In this document: positions 26,662 through 35,113 of the stretch, in pieces
Layout: each line of letters opens with the position of its first letter
Numbering within the stretch: the first letter of the stretch is position 1
Translations under genes and position numbers: made by a program
DNA from: Streptomyces sp. Tue6028
GTDB lineage: Bacteria; Actinomycetota; Actinomycetes; Streptomycetales; Streptomycetaceae
DNA length: 64,000 nt
Direction of reading: 5' to 3'
Assembly (NCBI RefSeq): GCF_002300165.1
Contig: NZ_MLCE01000021.1
Span: 62,001 to 126,000, forward strand
The notes under the pieces: generated by a model
Seen by the model: the letters and a program-made list of their open reading frames with translations, nothing else
What the model was told of the DNA's origin: nothing
Databases searched by the model: none

Positions 26662-28917
26662 ATGAACGCGCCGTACAACGGTGACCGCGGCCAGGGCGCG
26701 GGCAGCTCGGGCTACCCGGACGGATACTCCGAGGGCTACCCCGAGGGCCCCCCGCCGGAGCAGGGTCAGACGCAGCCGGGCCCCCCGGCCGACATGTACT
26801 TCCAGGACGCCTACAACCAGGATCCCTACCGGGGCCAGGACCTCTCGGCCCAGGATCCGGTGACCGAGGCGCTCTACGACCGTGCCGCGCACCCCCCGCC
26901 GCCTCCCGGCACGTACTACCCGCCGCAGGCGCTCTACGCGCAGCCCCCCACGCCTCAGCACGCCCCCGACCCGCGCGTGTGGGCCCAGACGCCCCCGCCC
27001 GAGCCGGCCGGCCCCACGCGCCACCTGCCCTACGGAGACGACGCGCGCACCACGCAGTACGTCGGTGTCGACGACCTGGTCACCCAGGCCGGTGACGAGC
27101 GCCACGAGCCCGACGCGTTCGCCCATCTCTTCCGCGATCAGCAGCAGAGCGGCGGCCGTCCGCAGTACGCCGCTCCGGCCGGGGAGTACGCCGCCACGCC
27201 CGGTGTCCCCGCACCGGCTCCCGAACCGGCTCCGGCCGCCGCGGCACCGGCGGCCCCCGCCGCCGCACCCGCGTCGAGGCAGTCCGGCGGGCGGGCCTCG
27301 GGTCTGCTGAAGTCCAGCGCCGTGATGGCGGCGGGCACGCTGGTGTCCCGGCTCACCGGGTTCGTCCGGACCATGATCATCACGGCTGCCCTGGGCGCCG
27401 CGACTCTCGGTGACGCGTGGACGGTGGCCTACACGCTGCCGACCATGATCTACATCCTGACCGTCGGCGGCGGCCTGAACTCCGTGTTCGTGCCGCAGCT
27501 GGTGCGATCCATGAAGGAGGACGAGGACGGCGGTGAGGCCTACGCCAACCGCCTGCTGACCCTCGTCATGGTCGCCCTCGGTGTGATCGTCGCAATCGTG
27601 GTCTTCGCGGCGCCGCTGCTGATCCAGCTGATGTCGGACTCCGTCGCCAGCGACCCGGCCTCGAACAACGTCGCCGTGACCTTCGCCCGCTACTGCCTGC
27701 CCACGATCTTCTTCATGGGCATCCACGTGGTCATGGGGCAGATCCTCAACGCCCGCGGGAAGTTCGGCGCGATGATGTGGACCCCGGTCCTCAACAACAT
27801 CGTCATGATCGCCACCTTCGGGCTGTTCCTGTGGGTCTACGGGACGTCCGGCGACTCGGGTATGTCGGTCCACAACATCCCCGCGGACGGAGTCCGGCTG
27901 CTGGGCGTCGGCACGCTGCTCGGCTTGGTCGTGCAGGCCCTGGCGATGGTGCCGTACCTGCGCGAAACCGGCTTCCGCTTCCGGTTGCGGTTCGACTGGA
28001 AGGGCCACGGCCTCGGCAAGGCCGTCAAGCTCGCCAAATGGACCGTGCTCTTCGTCCTCGCCAACCAGGCGGGCGTCCTCGTGGTCACCCAGCTCGCCAC
28101 CGCCGCGGGCAAGACCTCGGGCAAGAGCGGTGCGGGCATCATGGCCTACTCGAACGCACAGCTGATCTGGGGCATGCCGCAGGCGATCATCACCGTCTCG
28201 GTCATGGCCGCGATGCTCCCCCGGATCTCGCGCGCCGCCCACGACGGCGACGCCGGCGCGGTGCGGGACGACATCTCCCACGGCCTGCGCACCTCGGCCG
28301 TCGCGATCGTCCCCGTGGCCTTCATGTTCGTCGCCCTGGGCATCCCGATGTGCACGCTGCTCTTCGGCGCCAGCGGCATCGACGCCGCCCAGTCGATGGG
28401 CTACGTGCTCATGGCCTTCGGTCTCGGCCTGATCCCGTTCTCGGTGCAGTACGTGGTCCTGCGCGGCTTCTACGCGTACGAGGACACCCGCACCCCCTTC
28501 TACAACACGGTCATCGTGGCCGCGGTCAACGCCGCCGCCTCGGCCCTGTGCTACGTGATCCTGCCCGCGGAATGGGCCGTCGTCGGCATGGCCGGCGCGT
28601 ACGGTCTGGCCTACGCCGTGGGTGTCGGAGTGGCCTGGCAGCGGCTGCGCAAGCGCCTCGGCGGCGACCTCGACGGAGCCCAGGTCCTGCGCACGTACGC
28701 GCGTCTCGGCCTGGCCGCCGTCCCGGGCGCCGTGGTGGGCGGCGCCATCGGCTTCGCGGTCACCGAGGCCCTCGGGGACGGGGTCATCGGATCGATCGCG
28801 GCGCTGCTGGTCGGTTCGGTAGCCCTCCTCGGCGTCTTCTACGTCGCCGCGCGCAAGATGCGCATCGAAGAGCTGAATTCAATGGTCGGAATGGTCCGCG
28901 GGCGCCTGGGGCGCTGA
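26662..28917 (+). CDS. murJ: Lipid II flippase MurJ
   Basis: MOP-superfamily flippase that moves lipid II across the membrane; 751 residues. Residues 1 to about 210 form a cytosolic proline- and glycine-rich extension with repeated YPEG/YPDG units. The MurJ core then starts (SSAVMAAGTLVSRLTGFVRTMIITAALG) with about fourteen hydrophobic segments, including TVGGGLNSVFVPQLV, FGAMMWTPVLNNIVMIATFGLF and LRGFYAYEDTRTPFYNTVI. The ATG at 26662 follows GAGGTGGGG. The kinase-like gene follows 118 bases after the stop, which recalls the mycobacterial protein where MurJ is fused to a pseudokinase. Confidence 0.93.
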   Translation: MNAPYNGDRGQGAGSSGYPDGYSEGYPEGPPPEQGQTQPGPPADMYFQDAYNQDPYRGQDLSAQDPVTEALYDRAAHPPPPPGTYYPPQALYAQPPTPQHAPDPRVWAQTPPPEPAGPTRHLPYGDDARTTQYVGVDDLVTQAGDERHEPDAFAHLFRDQQQSGGRPQYAAPAGEYAATPGVPAPAPEPAPAAAAPAAPAAAPASRQSGGRASGLLKSSAVMAAGTLVSRLTGFVRTMIITAALGAATLGDAWTVAYTLPTMIYILTVGGGLNSVFVPQLVRSMKEDEDGGEAYANRLLTLVMVALGVIVAIVVFAAPLLIQLMSDSVASDPASNNVAVTFARYCLPTIFFMGIHVVMGQILNARGKFGAMMWTPVLNNIVMIATFGLFLWVYGTSGDSGMSVHNIPADGVRLLGVGTLLGLVVQALAMVPYLRETGFRFRLRFDWKGHGLGKAVKLAKWTVLFVLANQAGVLVVTQLATAAGKTSGKSGAGIMAYSNAQLIWGMPQAIITVSVMAAMLPRISRAAHDGDAGAVRDDISHGLRTSAVAIVPVAFMFVALGIPMCTLLFGASGIDAAQSMGYVLMAFGLGLIPFSVQYVVLRGFYAYEDTRTPFYNTVIVAAVNAAASALCYVILPAEWAVVGMAGAYGLAYAVGVGVAWQRLRKRLGGDLDGAQVLRTYARLGLAAVPGAVVGGAIGFAVTEALGDGVIGSIAALLVGSVALLGVFYVAARKMRIEELNSMVGMVRGRLGR

Positions 28918-29035
28918 GGCGGGGGTACGCGCACAACCATCGTCCGTCGCCGTGTGTCGTGCATAGCGCCGGACTGTGGGCACAATTGGTTTCTGCGTCG
29001 GACAGCGCGCAACGGATGGGGAGGCGGGAACGACG

Positions 29036-30757
29036 GTGGCGGAACGGAGCACGGCTGCCGTCGACGTGGCAGACAACAGCGGTGACGAGCCGCTGACCGC
29101 CAAGGCGGACCAGTCCACGTCCGACGGGGTGGCCCAGGACCGGGAGCGGGAGACGGACAGCGAAGAGGCACAGGGGAGCGGCGGGATCGAGAATCCCGGA
29201 AAGGCCTCACCGCCCGAGTTGCACAGCGGTCACAAACTCGCCAGGCGCTACCGCCTCGAGGAGTGCGTCACCCGACTGGACGGTTTCAGCAGTTGGCGTG
29301 CGGTGGACGAAAAACTCCGCCGTGCCGTCGGCGTGCATCTACTGCCCGCCGATCATCCGCGGGCCCGTTCGGTGCTGGCGGCGGCCCGGTCGTCCGCCCT
29401 GCTGGGCGATCCTCGGTTCGTCCAGGTCCTGGACGCCGTCGAGGAGAACGACCTCGTCTACGTCGTCCACGAGTGGCTGCCGGACGCCACCGAGCTGACG
29501 GCTCTCCTGGCCGCCGGTCCGCTGGAGGTGCACGACGCCTACCAGATGGTCAGCCAGGTCTCCCAGGCCATGGCAGCGGCCCACCGCGAGGGCCTCGCGC
29601 ATCTGCGTCTGACGCCGGGCGCCGTGCTGCGCACGTCGACCGGCCAGTGGCGCATCCGCGGGCTCGCCGTGAACGCCGCACTGCGCGGCATCAGCTCCGA
29701 CACCCCGCAGCGCACGGACACGGAGGCGATCGGCGCGCTCCTGTACGCCGCGCTCACCCAGCGCTGGCCGTACGAGAACGACGCGTACGGCCTGTCCGGG
29801 CTGCCCAAGGGCGTCGGCCTCATCGCCCCGGACCAGGTACGCGCCGGCGTCCACCGGGGGCTTTCGGAGCTGGCCATGCGCGCGCTCGCCAACGACGGCG
29901 CGACGGCCTCCCGTCACGAATCGCCGTGCACCACGCCCGAGGAGCTGGTGAAGGCGATCAGCGAGATGCCCCGCATCCGCCCGCCGGAGCCCGCTTTCAC
30001 CGCCCCGCCGGAGTACCAACGCACGACGTACCAGCAGGGCACCTACGGCCGACCCGCGACCCGTCCCGGCGCCACCCAGCAGCTGCCCACCCCGCCGCCC
30101 CCGCTGCAGAGTCGTACCGGCAAGGCGCTCAAGTGGGCCGTGTCGGCGTTGCTCATCGCCGCTCTGGGCCTCGGCAGCTGGCAGCTCGCGGACGCGCTCA
30201 TGGAGCGCGGGGACAAGCCCGAGGACACCAAGCAGACGCACACGACGGACGGCAACGACAAGAGCGACGACAACACCAAGCCGACCAAGCCGATCGCCAT
30301 CCAGGGCGCCACGGAGTACGTGGCCGAGGGCGATGCCCAGCACCCGGGCGACGTGGACAAGACGTACGACAACAGCCCGACGACCGGGTGGCGGACCAAC
30401 AGCTACAAAGAAGGTCCGAAAATACTGATCAAGCCCGGCGTCGGCATCGTCTACGACCTCGGCTCCGCCCAGAGCGTGTCGGCCGCCGACCTCGCGCTCC
30501 GGTACGGCGGTCCTCACACGACGGTCGAGCTGTACGCGACCGACACACCGGATTCGTCCACGCCGCTGAGCTCGATGACGAAGCTCGGCTGGGTGACGAC
30601 GAACGGCACGTCCGCCAAGGTGAAGGTCGGCAAGCAGAAGAAGAGCCGCTATGTGCTCGTGTGGCTGACCGCGATGCCGTACTCGGGCAACGACTCGGCC
30701 AACTACAGCTCCCCGGGCTACAAGCAAGCCATCACGGACGTGAAGTTCACCGGCTGA
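29036..30757 (+). CDS. Membrane pseudokinase with extracellular discoidin-like domain
   Basis: A 573-residue protein from the GTG at 29036 (good GGGGAGG site). After an acidic N-terminal stretch comes a protein-kinase-like fold: LARRYRLEECVTRLDGFSSWRAVDEKLRRAVGVHL, a hinge VYVVHEWLP and a catalytic-loop region reading HREGLAHLRLTPGAVLR. The HRD aspartate and the DFG motif are not seen, so it is predicted to be inactive. A proline-rich linker, one membrane segment (WAVSALLIAALGLGSWQLAD) and an external F5/8-type-C-like domain follow. It resembles the C-terminal part of mycobacterial MviN/MurJ, which is bound in phosphorylated form by an FHA protein. Here it is a separate gene. Confidence 0.85.
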   Translation: MAERSTAAVDVADNSGDEPLTAKADQSTSDGVAQDRERETDSEEAQGSGGIENPGKASPPELHSGHKLARRYRLEECVTRLDGFSSWRAVDEKLRRAVGVHLLPADHPRARSVLAAARSSALLGDPRFVQVLDAVEENDLVYVVHEWLPDATELTALLAAGPLEVHDAYQMVSQVSQAMAAAHREGLAHLRLTPGAVLRTSTGQWRIRGLAVNAALRGISSDTPQRTDTEAIGALLYAALTQRWPYENDAYGLSGLPKGVGLIAPDQVRAGVHRGLSELAMRALANDGATASRHESPCTTPEELVKAISEMPRIRPPEPAFTAPPEYQRTTYQQGTYGRPATRPGATQQLPTPPPPLQSRTGKALKWAVSALLIAALGLGSWQLADALMERGDKPEDTKQTHTTDGNDKSDDNTKPTKPIAIQGATEYVAEGDAQHPGDVDKTYDNSPTTGWRTNSYKEGPKILIKPGVGIVYDLGSAQSVSAADLALRYGGPHTTVELYATDTPDSSTPLSSMTKLGWVTTNGTSAKVKVGKQKKSRYVLVWLTAMPYSGNDSANYSSPGYKQAITDVKFTG

Positions 30758-30785
30758 CGTCCGTCGCGGGAGGGGAGGGGGTCCG

Positions 30786-31514
30786 ATGGCCGATGAAGTC
30801 GCATACGACGAAGCAAGCGATCAGGATCTCCTCGCCCGCCATGTAGCGGGCGACCCGGACGCCTTCGGTGAGCTTGTACGGCGTCATCGCGACCGGCTGT
30901 GGGCGGTGGCCCTGCGCACGCTGGGAGACCGCGAGGAAGCCGCTGACGCGGTCCAGGACGCCCTCGTCTCCGCCTACCGGGCCGCCCACACCTTCCGCGG
31001 CCAGTCGGCCGTCACGACGTGGCTGCATCGGATCACGGTGAACGCCTGCCTGGACCGTGCTCGCAAGGCCGCCTCCAGGAAGACCTCGCCGGTCGACGAC
31101 ACCGAACGTCTTGAGCAGCTCCTCGAACCGCACGAATCCGCTTCCGCGCCGGCCGAGCGCAATGACCTCCACCGCGAGCTCATCGGCGCCCTGGGCACAC
31201 TTCCGGCCGATCAGCGCGCCGCCCTGGTCCTGGTGGACATGCAGGGCTATCCCGTCGCCGAAGCCGCCCGCATCCTCGACGTCCCCACCGGCACGGTGAA
31301 GAGCCGCTGTGCACGCGGCAGAGCCAGACTGCTCCCGCTGCTCACCCACCTCCGCACGGCCGGGGGCGGCGAGGAGTCCGAGAAGTCGGGCGGCCGAAGG
31401 AACCGGACGCAGGGGACATCCGTCCCACCGGCAGCGGGACCGCACGATGCGGGCCCACAGGATGCAGGGCCAAGCGATTCAGCTGCTGTGAAGGGCGGAG
31501 GTGGGCGAGCGTGA
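30786..31514 (+). CDS. sigM: ECF RNA polymerase sigma factor, SigM type
   Basis: A 242-residue extracytoplasmic-function sigma factor. Region 2 is SDQDLLARHVAGDPDAFGELVRRHRDRLWAVALRTLGDREEAADAVQDALVSAYR; region 4 ends VAEAARILDVPTGTVKSRCARGRARLLPLL. The last 50 residues are a low-complexity tail. It overlaps the following zinc-finger anti-sigma gene by four bases, which is the usual arrangement. The place between murJ and trxB matches actinobacterial SigM. It probably directs a wall or oxidative-stress set of promoters; the regulon cannot be read here. Confidence 0.88.
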   Translation: MADEVAYDEASDQDLLARHVAGDPDAFGELVRRHRDRLWAVALRTLGDREEAADAVQDALVSAYRAAHTFRGQSAVTTWLHRITVNACLDRARKAASRKTSPVDDTERLEQLLEPHESASAPAERNDLHRELIGALGTLPADQRAALVLVDMQGYPVAEAARILDVPTGTVKSRCARGRARLLPLLTHLRTAGGGEESEKSGGRRNRTQGTSVPPAAGPHDAGPQDAGPSDSAAVKGGGGRA

Positions 31515-32497
31515 CATCCACGACGGACACGCCCGGGCACCCGGACGTCGCGGAGATCTCCGACCTCACCGAGGGTCTGCTCTCGCCTTCCCGTACCGAG
31601 GACGTGCGACGGCATCTCGAGGAGTGCGCACTCTGCTCCGAGGTGTACGAGTCGCTGGAGGAGATCCGGGGACTGCTGGGCACGATGCCCGGCCCTGCCC
31701 GTATGCCTGACGACGTGGCCGGCCGTATCGATGCGGCCCTCGCGGCAGAAGCGTTGCTGAGCGCCACGGCGCCTGATCACGCGGCGCGGGCGCAGGACGA
31801 GCGCGCCGATGTTTCACGTGAAACATCGACCGATCCCTCCGCCAACGACACTCCTCTCACGCCGCTCGGCGCAGGAGCCCCCTCGTCCGCCGGCGACTCC
31901 GGCTCCCCCGCTCCCACCGACCGCCCTTCCGGACATCCGCGGGCGGCCACCGGACCGGGCCGTGCCCACCGAGCACGGCGCGGGCGGCGCAGGGCGGTCG
32001 TCCTGGGCACCGTCTTCACCGCCGCCGCTCTGGGGCTGGGCACGATCCTTGTCCAGTCCATGGGGGGCGACGGCTCCGGCAAGGAGCCTCAGACGCGCGC
32101 ACAGCAGGAAACGTCGTCGAAGGTCACCTTCTCCGAAGGACAGCTGGAACAGCGGGTCTCAGACCTGCTGTCCAAGGACAAGAGCACGGGAACCAAGTCC
32201 GGCAGTGCCAAGCCCTGGGGCGCCGAGTCGCAGGGCACGGAATCCGGTGGAGTCGACACTCTGATCACACCGAAGGTGCCGGTGCCCGACTGCGTGCAGC
32301 AGGGGACCGGAAACGCCGGAGCAGTGCTCGGCGCCGAGAAGGGTACGTACAAGGGGACGAGTGTCTATCTCGTCGTCCAACCCGACGCATCCGACGGCAC
32401 GAAGGTCACGGCGTACATCGTCGACGACGCCTGCGAGAAGGAGGGCTCGGCGACGCCGGGCAAGCTGCTTCTGACGAAGTCGTACGACCGGTCCTGA
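31511..32497 (+). CDS. Zinc-binding anti-sigma factor, membrane-bound
   Basis: A 328-residue protein starting at GTG 31511 and overlapping the sigM stop. The N-terminal anti-sigma domain has the H-x3-C-x2-C motif (HLEECALC, about residues 35-42). A basic linker follows (about residues 130-160), then one membrane segment (AVVLGTVFTAAALGLGTILVQSM) and an external domain of about 130 residues that ends with a paired cysteine region. It presumably holds SigM inactive until a wall or redox signal arrives. A perfect parS site lies inside the gene at 31811-31824 and is read as VSRET. Confidence 0.85.
   Translation: MTSTTDTPGHPDVAEISDLTEGLLSPSRTEDVRRHLEECALCSEVYESLEEIRGLLGTMPGPARMPDDVAGRIDAALAAEALLSATAPDHAARAQDERADVSRETSTDPSANDTPLTPLGAGAPSSAGDSGSPAPTDRPSGHPRAATGPGRAHRARRGRRRAVVLGTVFTAAALGLGTILVQSMGGDGSGKEPQTRAQQETSSKVTFSEGQLEQRVSDLLSKDKSTGTKSGSAKPWGAESQGTESGGVDTLITPKVPVPDCVQQGTGNAGAVLGAEKGTYKGTSVYLVVQPDASDGTKVTAYIVDDACEKEGSATPGKLLLTKSYDRS
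31811..31824. other. parS: parS site 8 (perfect, inside the anti-sigma gene)
   Basis: Exact GTTTCACGTGAAAC inside the reading frame at 31511-32497, read as VSRET. GAT and ATC flanks extend the palindrome by three bases each side. It sits in the linker between the zinc domain and the membrane segment. Confidence 0.95.
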
Positions 32498-32581
32498 CGC
32501 CGTCTCTCTCAACCCCGCTCGTCCCCGGATACCGCATGGGATCTGTGTGCGGTACGACGTCTCCGTGTGCCCGGACACAGC

Positions 32582-32609
32582 GGGAATTGAAGCCCCTTAG
32601 GATCCGTTG
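32582..32609 (+). promoter_or_regulatory. Sigma-R-type promoter of trxBA
   Basis: GGGAAT at 32582-32587, an 18-base spacer, and GTTG at 32606-32609. This matches the known Streptomyces sigma-R (thiol stress) promoter pattern GGGAAT-N18-GTT. It lies 74 bases before the trxB start. Confidence 0.88.
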
Positions 32610-32679
32610 GGTGGGGTGAGAGTACTGAGAGTGGCTCCCACCGGATACGCAGCAGTCTCCAGAGACGAGGAATCAAGCC

Positions 32680-33645
32680 GTGAGCGACGTCCGTAACGTG
32701 ATCATCATCGGCTCCGGGCCGGCCGGCTACACGGCGGCGCTCTACACCGCGCGCGCGTCGCTGAAGCCGCTGGTCTTCGAGGGCGCCGTCACCGCAGGCG
32801 GTGCGCTGATGAACACCACCGAGGTGGAGAACTTCCCCGGCTTCCAGGACGGCGTCATGGGCCCGGAGCTCATGGACAACATGCGCGCCCAGGCAGAGCG
32901 TTTCGGCGCCGAGCTGGTTCCCGACGACGTCGTCGCCGTCGACCTCACGGGCGAGATCAAGACCGTCACGGACACCGCCGGTACCGTGCACCACGCCAAG
33001 GCCGTCATCGTCACGACGGGCTCCCAGCACCGCAAGCTCGGCCTGCCCAACGAGGACGCACTCTCCGGTCGTGGCGTCTCCTGGTGCGCGACCTGTGACG
33101 GCTTCTTCTTCAAGGACCAGGACATCGCTGTGATCGGTGGCGGCGACACCGCGATGGAAGAGGCGACCTTCCTCTCGCGCTTCGCCAAGTCCGTGACCAT
33201 CGTCCACCGCAGGGACTCCCTTCGCGCCTCCAAGGCGATGCAGGAGCGCGCCTTCGCCGACCCGAAGATCAAGTTCGTCTGGGACAGCGAGGTGGCCGAG
33301 ATCAAGGGCGACCCGAAGCTGGAAGGCCTGACGCTGCGCAACCTGAAGACCGGAGAGACCTCCGAGCTGCCGGTGACCGGTCTGTTCATCGCGATCGGCC
33401 ACGACCCTCGCACCGAGCTCTTCAAGGGCCAGCTCGACCTGGACGACGAGGGCTACCTGAAGGTCGCCGCACCCTCCACCCGGACGAACCTGACCGGTGT
33501 CTTCGGCGCCGGCGACGTCGTCGACCACACCTACCGCCAGGCCATCACCGCCGCCGGCACGGGCTGCTCGGCCGCTCTCGACGCCGAGCGCTTCCTCGCC
33601 GCTCTCGCGGACAGCGAGACCGCTGCCGCGACTGCCACCGTCTGA
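32680..33645 (+). CDS. trxB: Thioredoxin reductase
   Basis: NADPH-dependent thioredoxin reductase, 321 residues, cytosolic. It has the FAD motif IIIGSGPAGYTAALYTARA at the N-terminus, the redox-active CATC (WCATCDGFFF, near residue 130-140), the NADPH motif VIGGGDTAMEEA and the C-terminal FAD motif GVFGAGDVVDHTYRQAITAAGTG. GTG start with ribosome site GAGGAA. It is the first gene of trxB-trxA, behind a sigma-R-type promoter, so thiol oxidation should induce it. Confidence 0.96.
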   Translation: MSDVRNVIIIGSGPAGYTAALYTARASLKPLVFEGAVTAGGALMNTTEVENFPGFQDGVMGPELMDNMRAQAERFGAELVPDDVVAVDLTGEIKTVTDTAGTVHHAKAVIVTTGSQHRKLGLPNEDALSGRGVSWCATCDGFFFKDQDIAVIGGGDTAMEEATFLSRFAKSVTIVHRRDSLRASKAMQERAFADPKIKFVWDSEVAEIKGDPKLEGLTLRNLKTGETSELPVTGLFIAIGHDPRTELFKGQLDLDDEGYLKVAAPSTRTNLTGVFGAGDVVDHTYRQAITAAGTGCSAALDAERFLAALADSETAAATATV

Positions 33646-33687
33646 CCCTCACCCGCCCCACCGCACCAACAAGTTAAGGAGCCCGCC

Positions 33688-34020
33688 GTGGCCGGCACCC
33701 TGAAGAACGTGACCGACGCTTCCTTCGACGAGGACGTCCTCAAGAGCGACAAGCCCGTCCTGGTGGACTTCTGGGCCGCCTGGTGCGGCCCGTGCCGCCA
33801 GATCGCGCCGTCCCTCGAGGCCATCGCCTCCGAGTACGGCGACAAGATCGAGGTCGTCAAGCTCAACATCGACGAGAACCCGGCCACGGCCGCCAAGTAC
33901 GGCGTGATGTCGATCCCGACCCTGAACGTCTACCAGGGTGGTGAGGTCGCCAAGACCATCGTTGGCGCGAAGCCGAAGGCCGCGATCGTGCGCGACCTCG
34001 AGGCGTTCATCGCCGAGTAG
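33688..34020 (+). CDS. trxA: Thioredoxin
   Basis: A 110-residue thioredoxin with the active site WCGPC (WAAWCGPCRQIAPSLE), and later the conserved YGVMSIPTLNVYQGGE with the cis-proline. It reduces protein disulfides in the cytosol and is itself reduced by TrxB. It starts at GTG, 43 bases after trxB, with an AAGGAG ribosome site. A parS site and a hairpin follow the stop codon. Confidence 0.96.
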   Translation: MAGTLKNVTDASFDEDVLKSDKPVLVDFWAAWCGPCRQIAPSLEAIASEYGDKIEVVKLNIDENPATAAKYGVMSIPTLNVYQGGEVAKTIVGAKPKAAIVRDLEAFIAE

Positions 34021-34048
34021 TCGGTGTTCGTCGCGGCGAGCGGCGCAT

Positions 34049-34062
34049 GTTTCACGTGAAAC
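34049..34062. other. parS: parS site 9 (perfect)
   Basis: Exact GTTTCACGTGAAAC, 29 bases after the trxA stop codon and immediately before a terminator hairpin, between convergent genes. Confidence 0.95.
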
Positions 34063-34063
34063 A

Positions 34064-34097
34064 CAAATGGGCCAGCCCGAAAGGGCTGGCCCATTTG
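34064..34097. terminator. Bidirectional terminator, trxA and GNAT
   Basis: Perfect 15-bp inverted repeat CAAATGGGCCAGCCC (34064-34078) and complement (34083-34097) around GAAA, with A and T runs on both sides. Confidence 0.9.
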
Positions 34098-34150
34098 CTT
34101 GACCGTCGCAGAGGTCCCGTCACCGCAATCGAGCGATGCCGGACCGGCCG

Positions 34151-34768
34151 TCACAGTGGACGGAGCGCCGGCTCCTTCTGCACCGCCCCCAGGAGCCGGT
34201 CCAGAGCCAGCTCCACATCTTCCTTCCACGAGAGCGTCGAGCGCAGCTCCAGCCTCAGCCGCGGATAGGTGGGGTGCGGCCGGACCGTCTTGAATCCCAC
34301 GGAGAGCAGATGGTCGGCGGGGAGCACACACGCCGCCTCCTTCCACCGTGCGTCTCCAAAAGCCTCGATCGCTCTGAAGCCCCGGCGCAGCAGATCCTTG
34401 GCGACCGTCTGGACCATCACACGGCCGAGTCCCTGCCCCTGGTAGCCGGGCATGATGAAGGCGGTCATCAGCTGCACCGCGTCCGGCGAGACCGGACTCG
34501 TGGGGAAGGCCGTGGAGCGGGGGACATAGGCAGGGGGCGCGTACAGCACGAAGCCCACCGGCACGTCGTCCACATAGACGACACGGCCGCAGGAACCCCA
34601 GTCCAGCAGGACCGCGGAGATCCAGGCTTCCTTTTCCAGTGCCGGTGTACCCGCCTTTACCGCGGCTTCTCCGCTGACTGGGTCCAGTTCCCAGAAGACA
34701 CACGCGCGGCAGCGCTTGGGAAGGTCCTGGAGGTTGTCCAGCGTGAGCGGTACCAGCCGACGCCCCAT
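34151..34768 (-). CDS. GNAT family N-acetyltransferase next to parAB
   Basis: A 205-residue acetyltransferase-type protein. It starts MGRRLVPLTLDNLQDLPKRC and has a cysteine pair in RCRACVFWELDP. The acetyl-CoA loop is GYQGQGLGRVM. The ATG at 34768 has a good ribosome site (GGAAGCGAGGAA). It is convergent with trxA and shares a terminator. A small ORF in another frame overlaps its start. Family is clear; the substrate is unknown. A conserved GNAT between trxA and parB is usual in Streptomyces. Confidence 0.82.
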   Translation of the reverse strand: MGRRLVPLTLDNLQDLPKRCRACVFWELDPVSGEAAVKAGTPALEKEAWISAVLLDWGSCGRVVYVDDVPVGFVLYAPPAYVPRSTAFPTSPVSPDAVQLMTAFIMPGYQGQGLGRVMVQTVAKDLLRRGFRAIEAFGDARWKEAACVLPADHLLSVGFKTVRPHPTYPRLRLELRSTLSWKEDVELALDRLLGAVQKEPALRPL

Positions 34769-34914
34769 GAAGGGTGTTCCTCGCTTCCTTCACCCGCGGC
34801 ATCGCGGGCGGCTGTCAAGGCGCTGCGCTCCCTGAGGAGGCTGCCGACGAAGCCGCCGACCGCCCCTAGACCCAGGCCCGCGGTCACCAATCCGGTACGG
34901 CTCACGGTTTGCAT
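34657..34914 (-). CDS. Small membrane-protein ORF overlapping the GNAT start
   Basis: An 85-residue open frame from the ATG at 34914, preceded by GGGGAGG. The first half looks like a real peptide: MQTVSRTG, then a hydrophobic segment LVTAGLGLGAVGGFVGSLL, then RERSALTAARDAAGEGSEE. The second half overlaps the GNAT gene in another frame and is not protein-like, so the end point or a frameshift is uncertain. It could be a leader or small membrane protein upstream of the GNAT gene. A perfect palindrome lies 51 bases upstream. Evidence is only the ribosome site and composition. Confidence 0.4.
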   Translation of the reverse strand: MQTVSRTGLVTAGLGLGAVGGFVGSLLRERSALTAARDAAGEGSEEHPSWGVGWYRSRWTTSRTFPSAAARVSSGNWTQSAEKPR

Positions 34915-34964
34915 GGCCCCCGCCTCCCCGATGAAGGTGCTGCCAGGTGGATGCGCCATACCCG

Positions 34965-34988
34965 ATCGCATCGTATCCACGATGCGAT
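34965..34988. promoter_or_regulatory. Palindrome upstream of the small ORF/GNAT
   Basis: Perfect 9-bp inverted repeat ATCGCATCG (34965-34973) and CGATGCGAT (34980-34988) around TATCCA. It has no T run and lies between the parB terminator and the small ORF, so an operator is more likely than a terminator. Confidence 0.45.
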
Positions 34989-35011
34989 TCCATCGATACC
35001 GCCAGAAAGCA

Positions 35012-35054
35012 AAGAGCGGACCGTGTTCCGGTACACACCGGACACAGTCCGCTC
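35012..35054 (-). terminator. Terminator of parAB
   Basis: AGAGCGGAC (35012-35020) with GTCCGCTCT (35046-35054), and inner CCGG (35027-35030) with CCGG (35037-35040), around TACACA. In the leftward direction a T-rich stretch follows. It lies 60 bases past the parB stop. Confidence 0.75.
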
Positions 35055-35113
35055 TACTGGTCGGGCCGACGGCAGAACGTGCCGTAGAGCGGCCGCGTGG
35101 CTACTCGGCCGAC

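Noticed and set aside
31809..32264. A rightward open frame starting MFHVKH inside the anti-sigma gene
   Set aside because: Also created by parS. It is out of frame with a convincing anti-sigma factor and is very rich in Pro, Arg and Ser.
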